Shown: piece by piece, positions 18,312 to 26,766 of the stretch
Numbering within the stretch: position 1 is the stretch's first letter
How the letters are laid out: every line of letters begins with the position of its first letter
Assembly (NCBI GenBank): GCA_004359435.1
Contig: PTET01000001.1
Span: 946,852-1,010,851, forward strand
Direction: 5' to 3'
DNA length: 64,000 bases
Source of the DNA: Flavobacteriaceae bacterium
Lineage (GTDB): Bacteria; Bacteroidota; Bacteroidia; Flavobacteriales; Weeksellaceae
Notes under the pieces: generated by a model
Databases searched by the model: none
Seen by the model: only the letters and a program-made list of their open reading frames with translations
What the model was told of the DNA's origin: nothing
Position numbers and translations under genes: made by a program

Positions 18312-18796
18312 AAAAACTATTTCTTTCTCTCTCTGTATTGTCTTTAATGCTGGTTTCTTGTAAGTCAGAACCTAAAGAAAAAACCGAAGAATCTGTAGAG
18401 ATTTTGTTCCAACAAGAAGGAACCTTGCAAGTTTATAACGATACCAATAAGGTGGCTCAGTTTTCTATCGAAGTGGCCGATGATGAGTTTCAAAGAGAAA
18501 ACGGACTGATGAACAGAGATAAACTTGGCAAAGATCAAGGAATGCTTTTTATTTTTCAGGACAGTGCCCCAAGAAGATTTTGGATGCATAATACTCGAAT
18601 CCCCTTGGATATCATCTATTTGGACAAAGACAAAAAAATTGTTAATATTGCCAAGAATGCACAGCCATTTGATGAGACAGGCGTAGAACCTTCAGCTTCT
18701 GATGCGATGTATGTGCTAGAAATAAACGCTGGGCTTAGCGACAGTTTACAGTTAGAGCCTGGTAAAACAAGAATCGAATTTCAATTAACTCAATAA
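18308..18796 (+). CDS. DUF192 family lipoprotein
   Basis: The 162-residue protein has a lipoprotein signal peptide (MKKLFLSLSVLSLMLVSC) with the lipobox cysteine at residue 19. A DUF192 domain follows: VADDEFQRENGLMNRD, MLFIFQDSAPRRFWMHNTRIPLDIIYLD and the C-terminal YVLEINAGLSDSL. DUF192 proteins have no established biochemical role in Bacteria. The start overlaps the lgt stop, so it is co-transcribed with the enzyme that would lipidate it. Confidence 0.88.
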   Translation: MKKLFLSLSVLSLMLVSCKSEPKEKTEESVEILFQQEGTLQVYNDTNKVAQFSIEVADDEFQRENGLMNRDKLGKDQGMLFIFQDSAPRRFWMHNTRIPLDIIYLDKDKKIVNIAKNAQPFDETGVEPSASDAMYVLEINAGLSDSLQLEPGKTRIEFQLTQ

Positions 18797-18827
18797 TAAA
18801 TATCAATCATTAAAAACAATAAGAAAC

Positions 18828-19220
18828 ATGGGAATTTTAAAAGAATTTAAAGAGTTTGCCATCAGAGGAAACGTAGTAGATTTGGCCGTTGCGGTAATTA
18901 TCGGAGGGGCATTCGGGAAAATTGTAACTTCTTTTGTAGAAGACATTGTAATGCCAGCGCTTGGAGCCATAACCGGTGGGGTGAGTTTTACTGATCTAAA
19001 ATGTGTGATTTCCAAAGCTACACCAGAAGCTGCTGAGGTTGCCATTTATTATGGTAAATTCATTCAATCTATTTTTGATTTTGCCATTGTGGCCTTCGCT
19101 ATTTTTATGGCTGTAAAAGGAATCAACTCAATGAAAAAAGCAGAAGCAGAAGCTCCAGCTGCGCTTACTGCAGACCAAACATTGCTTACTGAAATTAGAG
19201 ATTTGTTGTCAAAAAAATAA
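18828..19220 (+). CDS. mscL: Large-conductance mechanosensitive channel MscL
   Basis: Pentameric inner-membrane channel that opens under hypo-osmotic stress. The N-terminal amphipathic helix and TM1 are clear (EFKEFAIRGNVVDLAVAVII, then GGAFGKIVTSFVED), TM2 follows (SIFDFAIVAFAIFMAVKG), and the cytoplasmic helix ends TLLTEIRDLLSKK. The 130-residue length is typical. A strong terminator follows 20 nt after the stop. Confidence 0.97.
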   Translation: MGILKEFKEFAIRGNVVDLAVAVIIGGAFGKIVTSFVEDIVMPALGAITGGVSFTDLKCVISKATPEAAEVAIYYGKFIQSIFDFAIVAFAIFMAVKGINSMKKAEAEAPAALTADQTLLTEIRDLLSKK

Positions 19221-19240
19221 CAAACCGCTATTTTTAAGCA

Positions 19241-19281
19241 AAAAAAAGAGACTCAATTTGAGTCTCTTTTTTTTTTTTTTT
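19241..19281. terminator. Bidirectional intrinsic terminator between mscL and FadL-like gene
   Basis: A perfect 9-bp stem (GAGACTCAA / TTGAGTCTC, 19248-19266) is flanked by a run of A on the left and a long run of T on the right. It lies between the convergent mscL and the FadL-like gene, so it can stop transcription from both sides. Confidence 0.9.
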
Positions 19282-19294
19282 TGAAAAGTAATCT

Positions 19295-20698
19295 TTAAAA
19301 CCTAAGACCTAGGGTAGCGGTAATATTGTCAAAGTTTTGGTCTAGTCTAAAGACTTGTTCGGTTCTATCATAGGTTGCATCTGCAACATTGCTATAATGA
19401 GTCCCAAAAACTGCAATGTCTCTGGTTTGGGTATATCTTTGGTAAGCCAAATCTGCATACCATCTTTGGGCGTCGTATCCAACCCCAATTGAAAAACCAG
19501 AAAGGTCTCCAAAAGCTTGATACGGTTGGTCTAACTCGGGAGTCGCAGGTGTTTGTCCATTTTCTTTCACTTCTGGTAAGATAATGGTCGCATTTTTGAA
19601 AGGAGATTCGTCAAATCTATACCCCGCTCTTACTCTCCAATTTTCATGTCTTGCTTCTGCTCCAATTCGGTAAGAATTGGTCTCCCCAAGAAAATCTCCG
19701 ATAAAGTTGTTTTCATTTTTGAAATTTCCGCTGGGTTTAAAGTTTGCATTCTCCCAGTTTTGGTATGAATACTCAGCATTAATCGCCAGAGATTTTCCAA
19801 TTACCGCTGCAGCAGCCACGGTGAATTTGCCAGGAGTCGTCGTGTTGTATTCAGACAAATAGGTAGTTGGCTCATAGGAAGGTTCGTAGAAAACTTCTTC
19901 TCTTTCTACCTGTTTCCAGGTGGGTGATTGGTAAGAGGCACCAACACGGAAGGTTTGGTCAATTTTGGCGATAAAACCAATGCTTGCAGAAACCCCGCTA
20001 GATCTCTCATGGTACGGAAAGCCTTGTTTATCATTGAACTCATTGATGGTGTAAGTGGTTCCGTCTGAATTTTTTCCACCGCCTACATAGTTGTAAAGAC
20101 TAAAGGTTTCGTTGTTGGTGTTGTAGAGATTTAAACCCGCACCTACATAAAATTGATCGTTTTGGTTGGCTGCCAAATTAATGCTTGTTTTTCTGGCAGT
20201 TCCTGTTTCACTGTATTGGTATCCTCCAAAATTCGCACTCGGACCGCTTGGGTTTCCATTGATAAACAAGTCTGTTTTTACATTGCTGGTGTTGGAAGAT
20301 ACCACTCCAAGGGTATAACTTTTAAAAGGACCTCCTTCTCTGCCTTCAAATTGTATGGCTCCACCTACGGTGCCAAGAAGATCAAATTTATTTTCATTTC
20401 CTTTGCTGTTAAGCCCTAGATGAGAGGTGCTTTGGTCTGTGGCAAGGTTGTTTAAACTCCCTTCAATAACCGAGGTTTGAAAGAGCCCAAGCCCTGCTGG
20501 GTTGGTTTGAGAGGCAGTAAGATCGCCACCTAATGCAGCCATAGAACCTCCCATTCCTCTAAGTCTGGCAGAACCATAAGTAGCCTCTGATCCATATAGA
20601 AAGAGATTCTCTGTGTAGTTATATGTGGTAGTATCTTCCTGTCCATATAATGAGGAAGCCAAGAGCAAAGCAAAAAGTGAAATTTGTATTTTCTTCAT
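19295..20698 (-). CDS. FadL/TodX-like outer-membrane transport protein
   Basis: Predicted outer-membrane beta-barrel of the OmpP1/FadL/TodX type. A signal peptide (MKKIQISLFALLLASSLYG) precedes a region with the family motif GSARLRGMGGSMAALGGDLT and then TNPAGLGLF. Alternating hydrophobic strands continue to a terminal aromatic strand ending ITATLGLRF, typical of BAM substrates. I start at the ATG at 20698 because the signal peptide begins there; an ATG at 20737 would put 13 unrelated residues before it. The cargo is unknown; hydrophobic compounds are usual for the family. Confidence 0.85.
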   Translation of the reverse strand: MKKIQISLFALLLASSLYGQEDTTTYNYTENLFLYGSEATYGSARLRGMGGSMAALGGDLTASQTNPAGLGLFQTSVIEGSLNNLATDQSTSHLGLNSKGNENKFDLLGTVGGAIQFEGREGGPFKSYTLGVVSSNTSNVKTDLFINGNPSGPSANFGGYQYSETGTARKTSINLAANQNDQFYVGAGLNLYNTNNETFSLYNYVGGGKNSDGTTYTINEFNDKQGFPYHERSSGVSASIGFIAKIDQTFRVGASYQSPTWKQVEREEVFYEPSYEPTTYLSEYNTTTPGKFTVAAAAVIGKSLAINAEYSYQNWENANFKPSGNFKNENNFIGDFLGETNSYRIGAEARHENWRVRAGYRFDESPFKNATIILPEVKENGQTPATPELDQPYQAFGDLSGFSIGVGYDAQRWYADLAYQRYTQTRDIAVFGTHYSNVADATYDRTEQVFRLDQNFDNITATLGLRF

Positions 20699-20733
20699 TT
20701 TGTTAAAGTTAATTTGTATTAAAACTGCTACTA

Positions 20734-21735
20734 TCAACGGCTACCAGCCCCAGTTGGAGCATTTCCTCCAGAGCCACCTCTATAACCGCCGCCACTAGAG
20801 CCGTTACTTCCTCCGCCATAACCTCCACTTCCATAACTTCCGCTTGGGCTACCGCTTCCATAGCCAGAATAAGGTCTAGATGCAGGTTGCTGGGCTGGAG
20901 ACGAAGGTCTTGTTCCAGAGGAATAACCTCTATTTGGAGTGCTTGGAACTCCAGTTGGATTAGTGGGTGAGGTTCCAGGCAGTCTCTGGTTGTCATACTC
21001 TCTTTGAGGATTGTTGCTTGGGGTTCCGCTACCGGGTCTGTGGTAACCACCACCTTGTTGAACCCCTTTTCCTCTGCTTGGAATGTTTTGGTAGGGGTAG
21101 TTTCCATAATTTCCATTTTGTCCAGGTCTGGTTTCGCCATATCGGTTGTATCCATTGTTGGACCAATACCAAGGATCCCTAAATTGTCCACCCCATCCAA
21201 ATCCTGGGCCGTAGCCCCCCCCTGTCATCCAAGGATCATAAAATCCATTGTAGCCATACCATCCTTGATAATAGGGATAACCTCCAAATTGCCAACCTAC
21301 ATTATAAAAATTGGGTCCATAGTACCATCCCGGTCTAAATCTATTTTGATAGTACGGATAACCATAGCTTAATCCGAAGTTATTCCAACCAAATCCCCAA
21401 CCTAGGTAGATATTCACCCTTGGGTCATTGTCTCTAAAGTCAGTATAATCCCTGTTGTTTGGATTGCTTCTGTTGTCTGGATTGTTTGAATTGGGATAGT
21501 TTGGGTTGTTGGGGTCGTATTCTGGCCTCTGATCAGGATATCTATCTGAATAATCGCCCCTGTCTTCTACGGGTGCAGTTCTTTGAACTACATCTTTGGA
21601 AGGGTCGTAATAGACTCCATCATACTCACTTGCGCTTTGGGTTTGCGTGCCAATGCAAGAACCTAAAAACGCACATGCGCCGATTAAAAAGGCAGATGTT
21701 GGTAATTTCTTTAGAATTAGATCAAAAGTATTCAT
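20734..21735 (-). CDS. Gly/Tyr/Pro/Asn-rich lipoprotein
   Basis: A protein of 333 residues with a lipoprotein signal ending in the lipobox FLGSC (cysteine near residue 27). After an Asp/Asn/Pro-rich linker (about 50-95) comes a region packed with Trp, Tyr, Gly and Asn (for example WGFGWNNFGLSYGYPYY). The tail is Ser/Gly/Pro-rich and contains repeats of the type YGSGGYGGGS. Such low-complexity lipoproteins are commonly found beside the FadL-like gene and proS in flavobacteria, sometimes mislabelled vitellogenin-like. The function is unknown; a structural envelope role is a guess. Long ORFs in other frames here are composition artefacts. Confidence 0.8.
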   Translation of the reverse strand: MNTFDLILKKLPTSAFLIGACAFLGSCIGTQTQSASEYDGVYYDPSKDVVQRTAPVEDRGDYSDRYPDQRPEYDPNNPNYPNSNNPDNRSNPNNRDYTDFRDNDPRVNIYLGWGFGWNNFGLSYGYPYYQNRFRPGWYYGPNFYNVGWQFGGYPYYQGWYGYNGFYDPWMTGGGYGPGFGWGGQFRDPWYWSNNGYNRYGETRPGQNGNYGNYPYQNIPSRGKGVQQGGGYHRPGSGTPSNNPQREYDNQRLPGTSPTNPTGVPSTPNRGYSSGTRPSSPAQQPASRPYSGYGSGSPSGSYGSGGYGGGSNGSSGGGYRGGSGGNAPTGAGSR

Positions 21736-21886
21736 AATTTTACTTTTTTATTTGGATGAACTTTGTAAAAGAAGGAACAGACCTTTTTTTTATGTGTAAA
21801 AAAATCAAAGATTTTTATACAAAAGATATTATACAAAAGTGATGCCAAGTTTTTTTTAAGCAATTAAATTCGATAAAACCTTGTCT

Positions 21887-22475
21887 ATGAAAGGGCTAAC
21901 AACAAGAGAAGAAGATTATTCAAAATGGTACAATGAGCTTGTAGTAAAAGCCGATTTGGCAGAGAATTCTGGTGTAAGGGGCTGCATGGTTATCAAGCCT
22001 TATGGGTATGCTATTTGGGAGAAGATGCAAGCCCAGTTAGATAAAATGTTCAAAGAAACAGGGCATCAAAATGCCTATTTTCCTCTTTTTGTACCCAAAA
22101 GTTTGTTTGAAGCAGAAGAAAAAAATGCAGAAGGTTTTGCCAAAGAGTGTGCCGTGGTAACCCATTACAGACTTAAAACCAATCCCGATGATCCTTCCAA
22201 GCTTATGGTAGATCCAGCTGCCAAATTAGAAGAAGAACTCATTGTTAGACATTACAGAGGTAAATAGTTACGATGAATTCAAAAAAGTGCTAGAGGAAAA
22301 AGGTGGATTTATCAGTGCTCACTGGGATGGTACAACCCAAAGTGAAGAAGCCATTCAGAGCGAAACCAAGGCAACCATTCGTTGTATTCCCCTTGATAAT
22401 CCTAAAGAAGAAGGAGTTTGTATTTATTCTGGAAAACCTTCTACCCAAAGGGTTCTTTTTGCCAAAGCGTATTAG
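21887..22475 (+). pseudogene. proS: Prolyl-tRNA synthetase, middle deleted and frameshifted
   Basis: The gene should encode archaeal-type ProRS of about 490 residues. The first part (ATG at 21887) matches the N-terminus: [43 protein letters not shown]. It runs to KLEEELIVR, just before the class II motif containing PTSE. At about 22248 the frame changes: the ORF ends HYRGK, while another frame reads [20 protein letters not shown] to the family C-terminus ([17 protein letters not shown], stop 22475). About 290-300 residues, including class II motifs 2 and 3 and the anticodon-binding domain, are absent and replaced by a direct junction. ProRS is essential, so this cannot be the cell's only functional copy as written. 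Confidence 0.92.
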
Positions 22476-22535
22476 TTTTTTGAAATCTTTTTTCAACTAT
22501 GTAAAAATTTTAAGTCCTTGATTTGGAAAAATATA

Positions 22536-22543
22536 TACCTTTG
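22536..22543 (+). promoter_or_regulatory. Candidate -7 element for the small helical protein
   Basis: TACCTTTG fits the Bacteroidota -7 consensus TAnnTTTG and lies 17 nt before the ATG at 22561. No TTTG box about 20 nt upstream was found. Confidence 0.3.
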
Positions 22544-22560
22544 GATAAAAAATTACAACT

Positions 22561-22935
22561 ATGGGAATTTTAGACACAATCAAAAACCTTTTTGGTGAAT
22601 CGGGAGCTAAATTGGGAGAAGAATTAAAAAATAAAACCGAAGATTTGGTAGATCAGGCTTCTCAAAAAGCCAAAGAAACCGCTTCGTCTTTGGTAGACAA
22701 TATTGACGGTTTGGCCGACACTGCATCTGAAAAAATCAAAGAAGGTCTTACTTCGGTAGGAATGGAATCTATGGTTGACAAAGTAGATGGTGTGGTTGAT
22801 ACCGTTGCTGGAAAAATCAAAGAAGGAGCCACTGTAATTTCTGACAAAGCGGGTGAGGTTGTAGATCAAGCGGCTCAAAAAGCCAAAGATGTTGCCGCAG
22901 ATACGGTAGACAAAACCACCAACACGCCTAGTTAA
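22561..22935 (+). CDS. Small repetitive helical protein (YtxH/LEA-like)
   Basis: A 124-residue protein with no signal peptide and no membrane segment. It is built from repeated Ala/Lys/Asp/Glu-rich helical units (DQASQKAKETAS, DTASEKIKEGLTS, DTVAGKIKEGATV, DQAAQKAKDVAAD), giving 11-residue-like periodicity reminiscent of LEA or YtxH proteins. Such proteins are linked to stress protection, but nothing here shows that function directly. It has its own -7-like element and a terminator on the 3' side, so it is probably monocistronic. Confidence 0.75.
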   Translation: MGILDTIKNLFGESGAKLGEELKNKTEDLVDQASQKAKETASSLVDNIDGLADTASEKIKEGLTSVGMESMVDKVDGVVDTVAGKIKEGATVISDKAGEVVDQAAQKAKDVAADTVDKTTNTPS

Positions 22936-22952
22936 TAAAATTTGGCTAACAT

Positions 22953-22990
22953 AAAAAAAGGCGAAACAACCCGTTGTTTCGCCTTTTTTT
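22953..22990. terminator. Bidirectional intrinsic terminator
   Basis: An 11-bp GC-containing stem (GGCGAAACAAC at 22960-22970 with GTTGTTTCGCC at 22973-22983) is flanked by A7 and T7. It separates the small helical protein gene from the convergent ABC ATPase gene. Confidence 0.92.
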
Positions 22991-23003
22991 ACGCTTTTAG
23001 ATT

Positions 23004-23693
23004 TTAGTTTTCGGTTAATCGATAAAAAGCTTCGTCGAGATTTTTGTATTTTCCTTTAAACTGTTCTATGGGTAAATCAGCCACCAAAGTTCCCTTGTTT
23101 AGAAGCAAAACACGAGTACAAAGTGCTTCTACCTCTTGCATTAAGTGCGTAGAGAGTAAAATTATCTTGTCTTTGGATTCTTCTTTTATCAGATTTCTAA
23201 ATTCTATAATTTGATTGGGGTCTAGTCCACTGGTGGGTTCGTCTAAAATCACCTTGTTTGGACTGTGCATAAAACAAGCGGCAAGCCCCACTCTTTGTTT
23301 GAATCCCTTGGAAAGTGTGTGGATTTTTTTGTCTAAAACCTCTGAAAGGTCAAGCTTTTCAATCAGAGAAACATTTAATGAACATTGATGCAGATCTGCG
23401 ATAAACTTGAGGTATTCTAAGGTGAGCATATCCGAAAAAAGCGGATTGTTTTCGGGCAAGTAACCCAGTGTGTTTTTCCAATGGTTGTTGTTTAAACTAC
23501 TTTGATTGTCCATCAAAACTTCTCCCTCAGATGGGTTCAAAAGCCCGCAAATGCATTTGATAAGCGTAGATTTTCCAGCTCCATTGGGCCCAAGCAAACC
23601 TACAATTTCTCCTTTTTCAAGACTGAAATCCAGAGAATTCAAAGCTTGATTTTCTTGATAAAATTTGCTTAGATTTTTAACGATGAGGCTCAT
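23004..23693 (-). CDS. ABC transporter ATP-binding protein (GldA-like)
   Basis: ATPase subunit of an ABC exporter-type system. Walker A is GPNGAGKST, the signature LSKGFKQRVGLA, Walker B VILDEPTSGLDP, and the H-loop STHLMQEVE. The overall pattern (LGYLPENNPLF, SKGFKQRVGLAACFMHSP) resembles the GldA/NatA group. GldA proteins usually have about 300 residues with an extra C-terminal domain; here the protein ends at 229 with LPIEQFKGKYKNLDEAFYRLTEN. That tail could be a natural short form or an in-frame loss of about 65-70 residues just before LDEAF. No permease gene is adjacent. Confidence 0.88.
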   Translation of the reverse strand: MSLIVKNLSKFYQENQALNSLDFSLEKGEIVGLLGPNGAGKSTLIKCICGLLNPSEGEVLMDNQSSLNNNHWKNTLGYLPENNPLFSDMLTLEYLKFIADLHQCSLNVSLIEKLDLSEVLDKKIHTLSKGFKQRVGLAACFMHSPNKVILDEPTSGLDPNQIIEFRNLIKEESKDKIILLSTHLMQEVEALCTRVLLLNKGTLVADLPIEQFKGKYKNLDEAFYRLTEN

Positions 23694-23768
23694 AAAAAAG
23701 TAGGTTGGTAAACAGAAAGTCTTAGATTTTTCAGTAAAAATACTTCTTTATTTTAAATTTTGAACCTT

Positions 23769-23799
23769 TTTGGCTAATGAGAAAATTATGTTAAATTTG
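23769..23799 (+). promoter_or_regulatory. Promoter of the aromatic amino-acid operon
   Basis: TTTG (23769-23772), a 19-nt spacer, then TAAATTTG (23792-23799) match both boxes of the Bacteroidota housekeeping promoter (TTTG, 19-21 nt, TAnnTTTG). Transcription would begin near 23806, leaving a leader of about 125 nt before pheA. Confidence 0.7.
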
Positions 23800-23830
23800 T
23801 TAAGTTTAGACAGAAAACCTTGGCGGATTT

Positions 23831-23923
23831 TTTGTTCATACAAAGCATGTTGAACAAAGATTTCTAGAAACAAAATAGTAGGGTCTAAAACAAAAATCTA
23901 AAATCCCCACAAAGGGATTTTTT
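23831..23923 (+). promoter_or_regulatory. Structured pheA leader with terminator-like hairpin (possible attenuator)
   Basis: Within the leader, TTTGTTCA (23831-23838) can pair with TGAACAAA (23851-23858), and a TTTCTAGAAA palindrome follows (23861-23870). Next comes AAAATCCC (23900-23907) pairing with GGGATTTT (23914-23921), which runs into a T tract ending at 23923, only 7 nt before the pheA ATG. The last element looks like an intrinsic terminator in a 5' leader, the usual layout of attenuation. A minimal ORF ATG..TAG at 23848-23868 (six codons, one Phe) overlaps the first stem; it is too weak to call a leader peptide. Regulation is inferred. Confidence 0.45.
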
Positions 23924-23930
23924 AGCCTAT

Positions 23931-24758
23931 ATGAAAGAGAAAGTTGCCATTCAGGGAGTGGGCGGGTCTTACCATCATCAAGCTGCCATAGAGTATTTTG
24001 GAGATCCTAATATACAGATTGTTCCTTGCGATACTTTTAAAGAATTGGTGGAATTTGTTTCTTCAGATGAGGTTCCTTTTGGGTTGATGGCTATAGAAAA
24101 TTCTATTGCAGGCTCTATTTTGCCCAATTATGGACTGCTTCATCGATATGAGCTAAAAGTAATTGGCGAAATTTATATGCCCATTCACCATCATTTGCTG
24201 GCGCTGCCTGGTCAAAAATTAGAAGACTTGCATCAGGTTCGTTCTCATTACATGGCACTTTTGCAATGCGATCAATTTTTTGAAGACAAGAAGTACATCA
24301 AACTGGTAGAAGAAGTAGATACCGCCAAGGTGGCTCAGCAAATTCAACAAGAAAATCTGATGGGTGTTGGGGCAATTGCCTCCAAGATTTGTGCGGATAT
24401 TTATGGTCTGAATATTCTTTCGGATGCCATCCAAAACAATGCCGATAATTTTACCCGATTTTTTGTGGTTCAGAAAGAAACAGCTCATGTAGAAGCAGCA
24501 AACAAAGCCTCCATTCGTTTTGAGCTCGATCACCAAAAAGGTTCGCTAGCAAGATTTCTCACCGTTATCTGGGAGCTTGGGATGGATTTAACCAAAATTC
24601 AGTCTGCACCTATTGCCAACAAACCTTGGGCCTATGCTTTTTTTGTAGATTTGCTCTTTGAAGATCCTTTTCAAATAAAATCTTTAGACCAAAAGCTCAA
24701 GGAGTTTTCGCAAGATTTTCAGTGGCTTGGAACATACAAAAACGGCAATCAATCATGA
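23931..24758 (+). CDS. pheA: Prephenate dehydratase
   Basis: Converts prephenate to phenylpyruvate in phenylalanine synthesis. The periplasmic-binding-like catalytic domain shows VAIQGVGGSYHHQAAIEYFG, GLMAIENSIAGSI, the substrate motif NADNFTRFFVV (TRF) and a C-terminal ACT domain (KASIRFELDHQKGSLARFL) for Phe feedback. There is no chorismate mutase domain; that is fused to DAHP synthase three genes downstream. It is first in the operon and overlaps the aminotransferase gene by ATGA. Confidence 0.95.
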   Translation: MKEKVAIQGVGGSYHHQAAIEYFGDPNIQIVPCDTFKELVEFVSSDEVPFGLMAIENSIAGSILPNYGLLHRYELKVIGEIYMPIHHHLLALPGQKLEDLHQVRSHYMALLQCDQFFEDKKYIKLVEEVDTAKVAQQIQQENLMGVGAIASKICADIYGLNILSDAIQNNADNFTRFFVVQKETAHVEAANKASIRFELDHQKGSLARFLTVIWELGMDLTKIQSAPIANKPWAYAFFVDLLFEDPFQIKSLDQKLKEFSQDFQWLGTYKNGNQS

Positions 24759-25903
24759 CAAAACCTGCCCAAAGAATTCAAAAAGTAGAAGAATATTATT
24801 TTTCTCAAAAACTCAAAGAAATCCAAAGCCTCAAAGACCAAGGGAAGACAATTATCAATTTGGGCATAGGATCGCCAGATTTACCCGTAGACCCCAAGGT
24901 GATTCAAGCTCTGGTAGAGGCTACTTTACAGGGGAATCATCATTACCAATCTTACGTGGGAATTCCAAGTTTTAGAAAAGCCATTGCCGATTTTTATCAG
25001 AAAAAATACCAAGTAACTTTAGATTCTACTAGCGAGGTTTTACCTCTGATGGGCTCCAAAGAAGGCATTATGCATATTTGCATGGCTTTTGTGAACAAAG
25101 GCGATGTGGTTTTGCTACCAGATCCGGGATATCCTACCTACAATTCGGTTTGCGATTTGGTTGAGGCAGACAAAAGATTTTACAATCTAACCCAAGAAAA
25201 CAATTGGCTTCCTAGGATGGAAGAGTTAGATGAATTGGCCAGATTAAAGCCCAAAATGATGTGGATAAACTATCCCCATATGCCCACTGGAGCTAAGATA
25301 GAAGACTCTTATCTAGAGAAACTGGTTGTGTGGGCCAAAAAGAACGAAATTTTGCTGGTAAATGACAATCCCTATTCGTTTGTTTTAAATGACAAGCCCA
25401 AAAGCATCTTGTCCATTGATGGGGCGATGGATTGTTGTTTGGAACTTAATTCTCTGTCTAAAACTTTCAATATTCCGGGTTGGAGAATTGGGATGCTTCT
25501 AGGGAGTAAAACCCATTTGGAAAGTGTGCTAAAAGTAAAAAGCAACATGGACTCTGGCATGTTTTATGGGTTTCAAAAGGCGGCCGAAGTAGCCCTTGCC
25601 TTGCCTGATTCTTGGTATCAAGGGCTTGACAAGGCTTATGGTCAAAGAAAAGAAAGGGTTTTGGAAATCACCAAAATACTCGGGCTTTCCACCGAGCAAA
25701 ACACTGCAGGAATGTTTGTTTGGGCAAAATTGCCTCAAGAGGTTCAGGCCAAAGATTTTGTGGATAAACTGCTTTACGAATTTGGAGTTTTCATCACCCC
25801 TGGATTTATTTTTGGTCAAAACGCCAAGGATTATGTTCGATTTTCTCTTTGTGCCCCTATGGACGATCTAGATGAAGTTATAAATCGTTTGAAAACATTT
25901 TAA
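24755..25903 (+). CDS. Class I/II pyridoxal-phosphate aminotransferase
   Basis: Fold-type I aminotransferase of 382 residues, presumably acting on phenylpyruvate, hydroxyphenylpyruvate or prephenate given its neighbours. The PLP site lysine is in LNSLSKTFNIPGWRIG, the aspartate/tyrosine region is WINYPHMPTGA and VNDNPYSFV, and the substrate arginine is near VRFSLCAP. I start at the ATG at 24755, which overlaps the pheA stop; the upstream GTG lies inside pheA. It is in the position usual for the aromatic operon of flavobacteria. Confidence 0.93.
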   Translation: MTKPAQRIQKVEEYYFSQKLKEIQSLKDQGKTIINLGIGSPDLPVDPKVIQALVEATLQGNHHYQSYVGIPSFRKAIADFYQKKYQVTLDSTSEVLPLMGSKEGIMHICMAFVNKGDVVLLPDPGYPTYNSVCDLVEADKRFYNLTQENNWLPRMEELDELARLKPKMMWINYPHMPTGAKIEDSYLEKLVVWAKKNEILLVNDNPYSFVLNDKPKSILSIDGAMDCCLELNSLSKTFNIPGWRIGMLLGSKTHLESVLKVKSNMDSGMFYGFQKAAEVALALPDSWYQGLDKAYGQRKERVLEITKILGLSTEQNTAGMFVWAKLPQEVQAKDFVDKLLYEFGVFITPGFIFGQNAKDYVRFSLCAPMDDLDEVINRLKTF

Positions 25904-25905
25904 GG

Positions 25906-26748
25906 ATGAAGGTATGCGTAGTAGGTACGGGTCTGATGGGTGGATCTCTGGCTTTAGACCTAAAAAATAAAAAGTTAGCCAGCCATATTGTTGGGGTAAA
26001 CAGGTCCTTTGAGTCTAACCAATGGGCGCTAGATCATGGTTTGGTAGACCAAATTCTTCCTTTGGAAGAGGCCGTTTTGGGTGTAGATTTGGTGGTTTTG
26101 TCTATTCCGATTGATATTTTAAACCAAATGCTTCCAAGGGTTCTAGATTTGATTGAGCCTCAAACCATTTTGATTGATTTGGGTTCTACCAAAGAGGGAA
26201 TTTGCAAGTTGGTAGAAAATCATCCCAAAAGAAGTAGTTATGTAGCTACACATCCCATTTGTGGAACCGAAAATTCTGGACCCAGTGCTGCCATTTTAGA
26301 TTTGTACAAAGACAAAATTTGCATTCTTTGCGAAACCTCAAAAAGCAATCCTAAAGCTGTAGAAAAAGTAGAAAAAATGTTCAAAGAAATAGGTTCTTCC
26401 CTTATATACATGGGGGCAAAAGAACATGATTTGCACATTGCCTATGTGTCTCATCTCTCACATGTGAGTTCCTTTGCACTTGCCTCAGCGGTATTGGACA
26501 AAGAAAAAGACACACAAAACATTTTCAACATGGCCGGAAGTGGTTTTGCTTCTACTGTAAGGCTTGCCAAGAGTTCACCCCAGATGTGGGTGCCCATTTT
26601 CTTAAACAACAAAGAAAATCTTTTAGAATCTATCGATAGGTTTACCCAAGAGCTTTCAATCTTAAGAGAATCAATTGAAAAGGAAAATCAAGAAAAATTA
26701 TTGCAGTATTTGAAAAATGCAAACCAGATTAGGAAATTTTTAAAATAA
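25906..26748 (+). CDS. tyrA: Prephenate dehydrogenase
   Basis: Oxidises prephenate to 4-hydroxyphenylpyruvate with NAD(P). The dinucleotide fold begins GTGLMGGSLALDL, and the catalytic-domain motifs THPICGTENSGP and ISHLSH-type (YVSHLSHVSSFAL) are present. The 280-residue length fits a monofunctional TyrA. It starts 2 nt after the aminotransferase stop. Confidence 0.94.
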   Translation: MKVCVVGTGLMGGSLALDLKNKKLASHIVGVNRSFESNQWALDHGLVDQILPLEEAVLGVDLVVLSIPIDILNQMLPRVLDLIEPQTILIDLGSTKEGICKLVENHPKRSSYVATHPICGTENSGPSAAILDLYKDKICILCETSKSNPKAVEKVEKMFKEIGSSLIYMGAKEHDLHIAYVSHLSHVSSFALASAVLDKEKDTQNIFNMAGSGFASTVRLAKSSPQMWVPIFLNNKENLLESIDRFTQELSILRESIEKENQEKLLQYLKNANQIRKFLK

Positions 26749-26766
26749 GTATAGTAAATTTGTGCT

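Noticed and set aside
20709..21200. A long ORF in another frame inside the Gly/Tyr-rich lipoprotein gene
   Set aside because: It reflects the low-complexity codon pattern, has no start context, no domain and no independent gene signal; the lipoprotein frame has a signal peptide and lipobox.
23848..23868. A Phe leader peptide upstream of pheA
   Set aside because: The six-codon ORF has only one Phe codon; real leader peptides usually have several, so it was not annotated as a gene.
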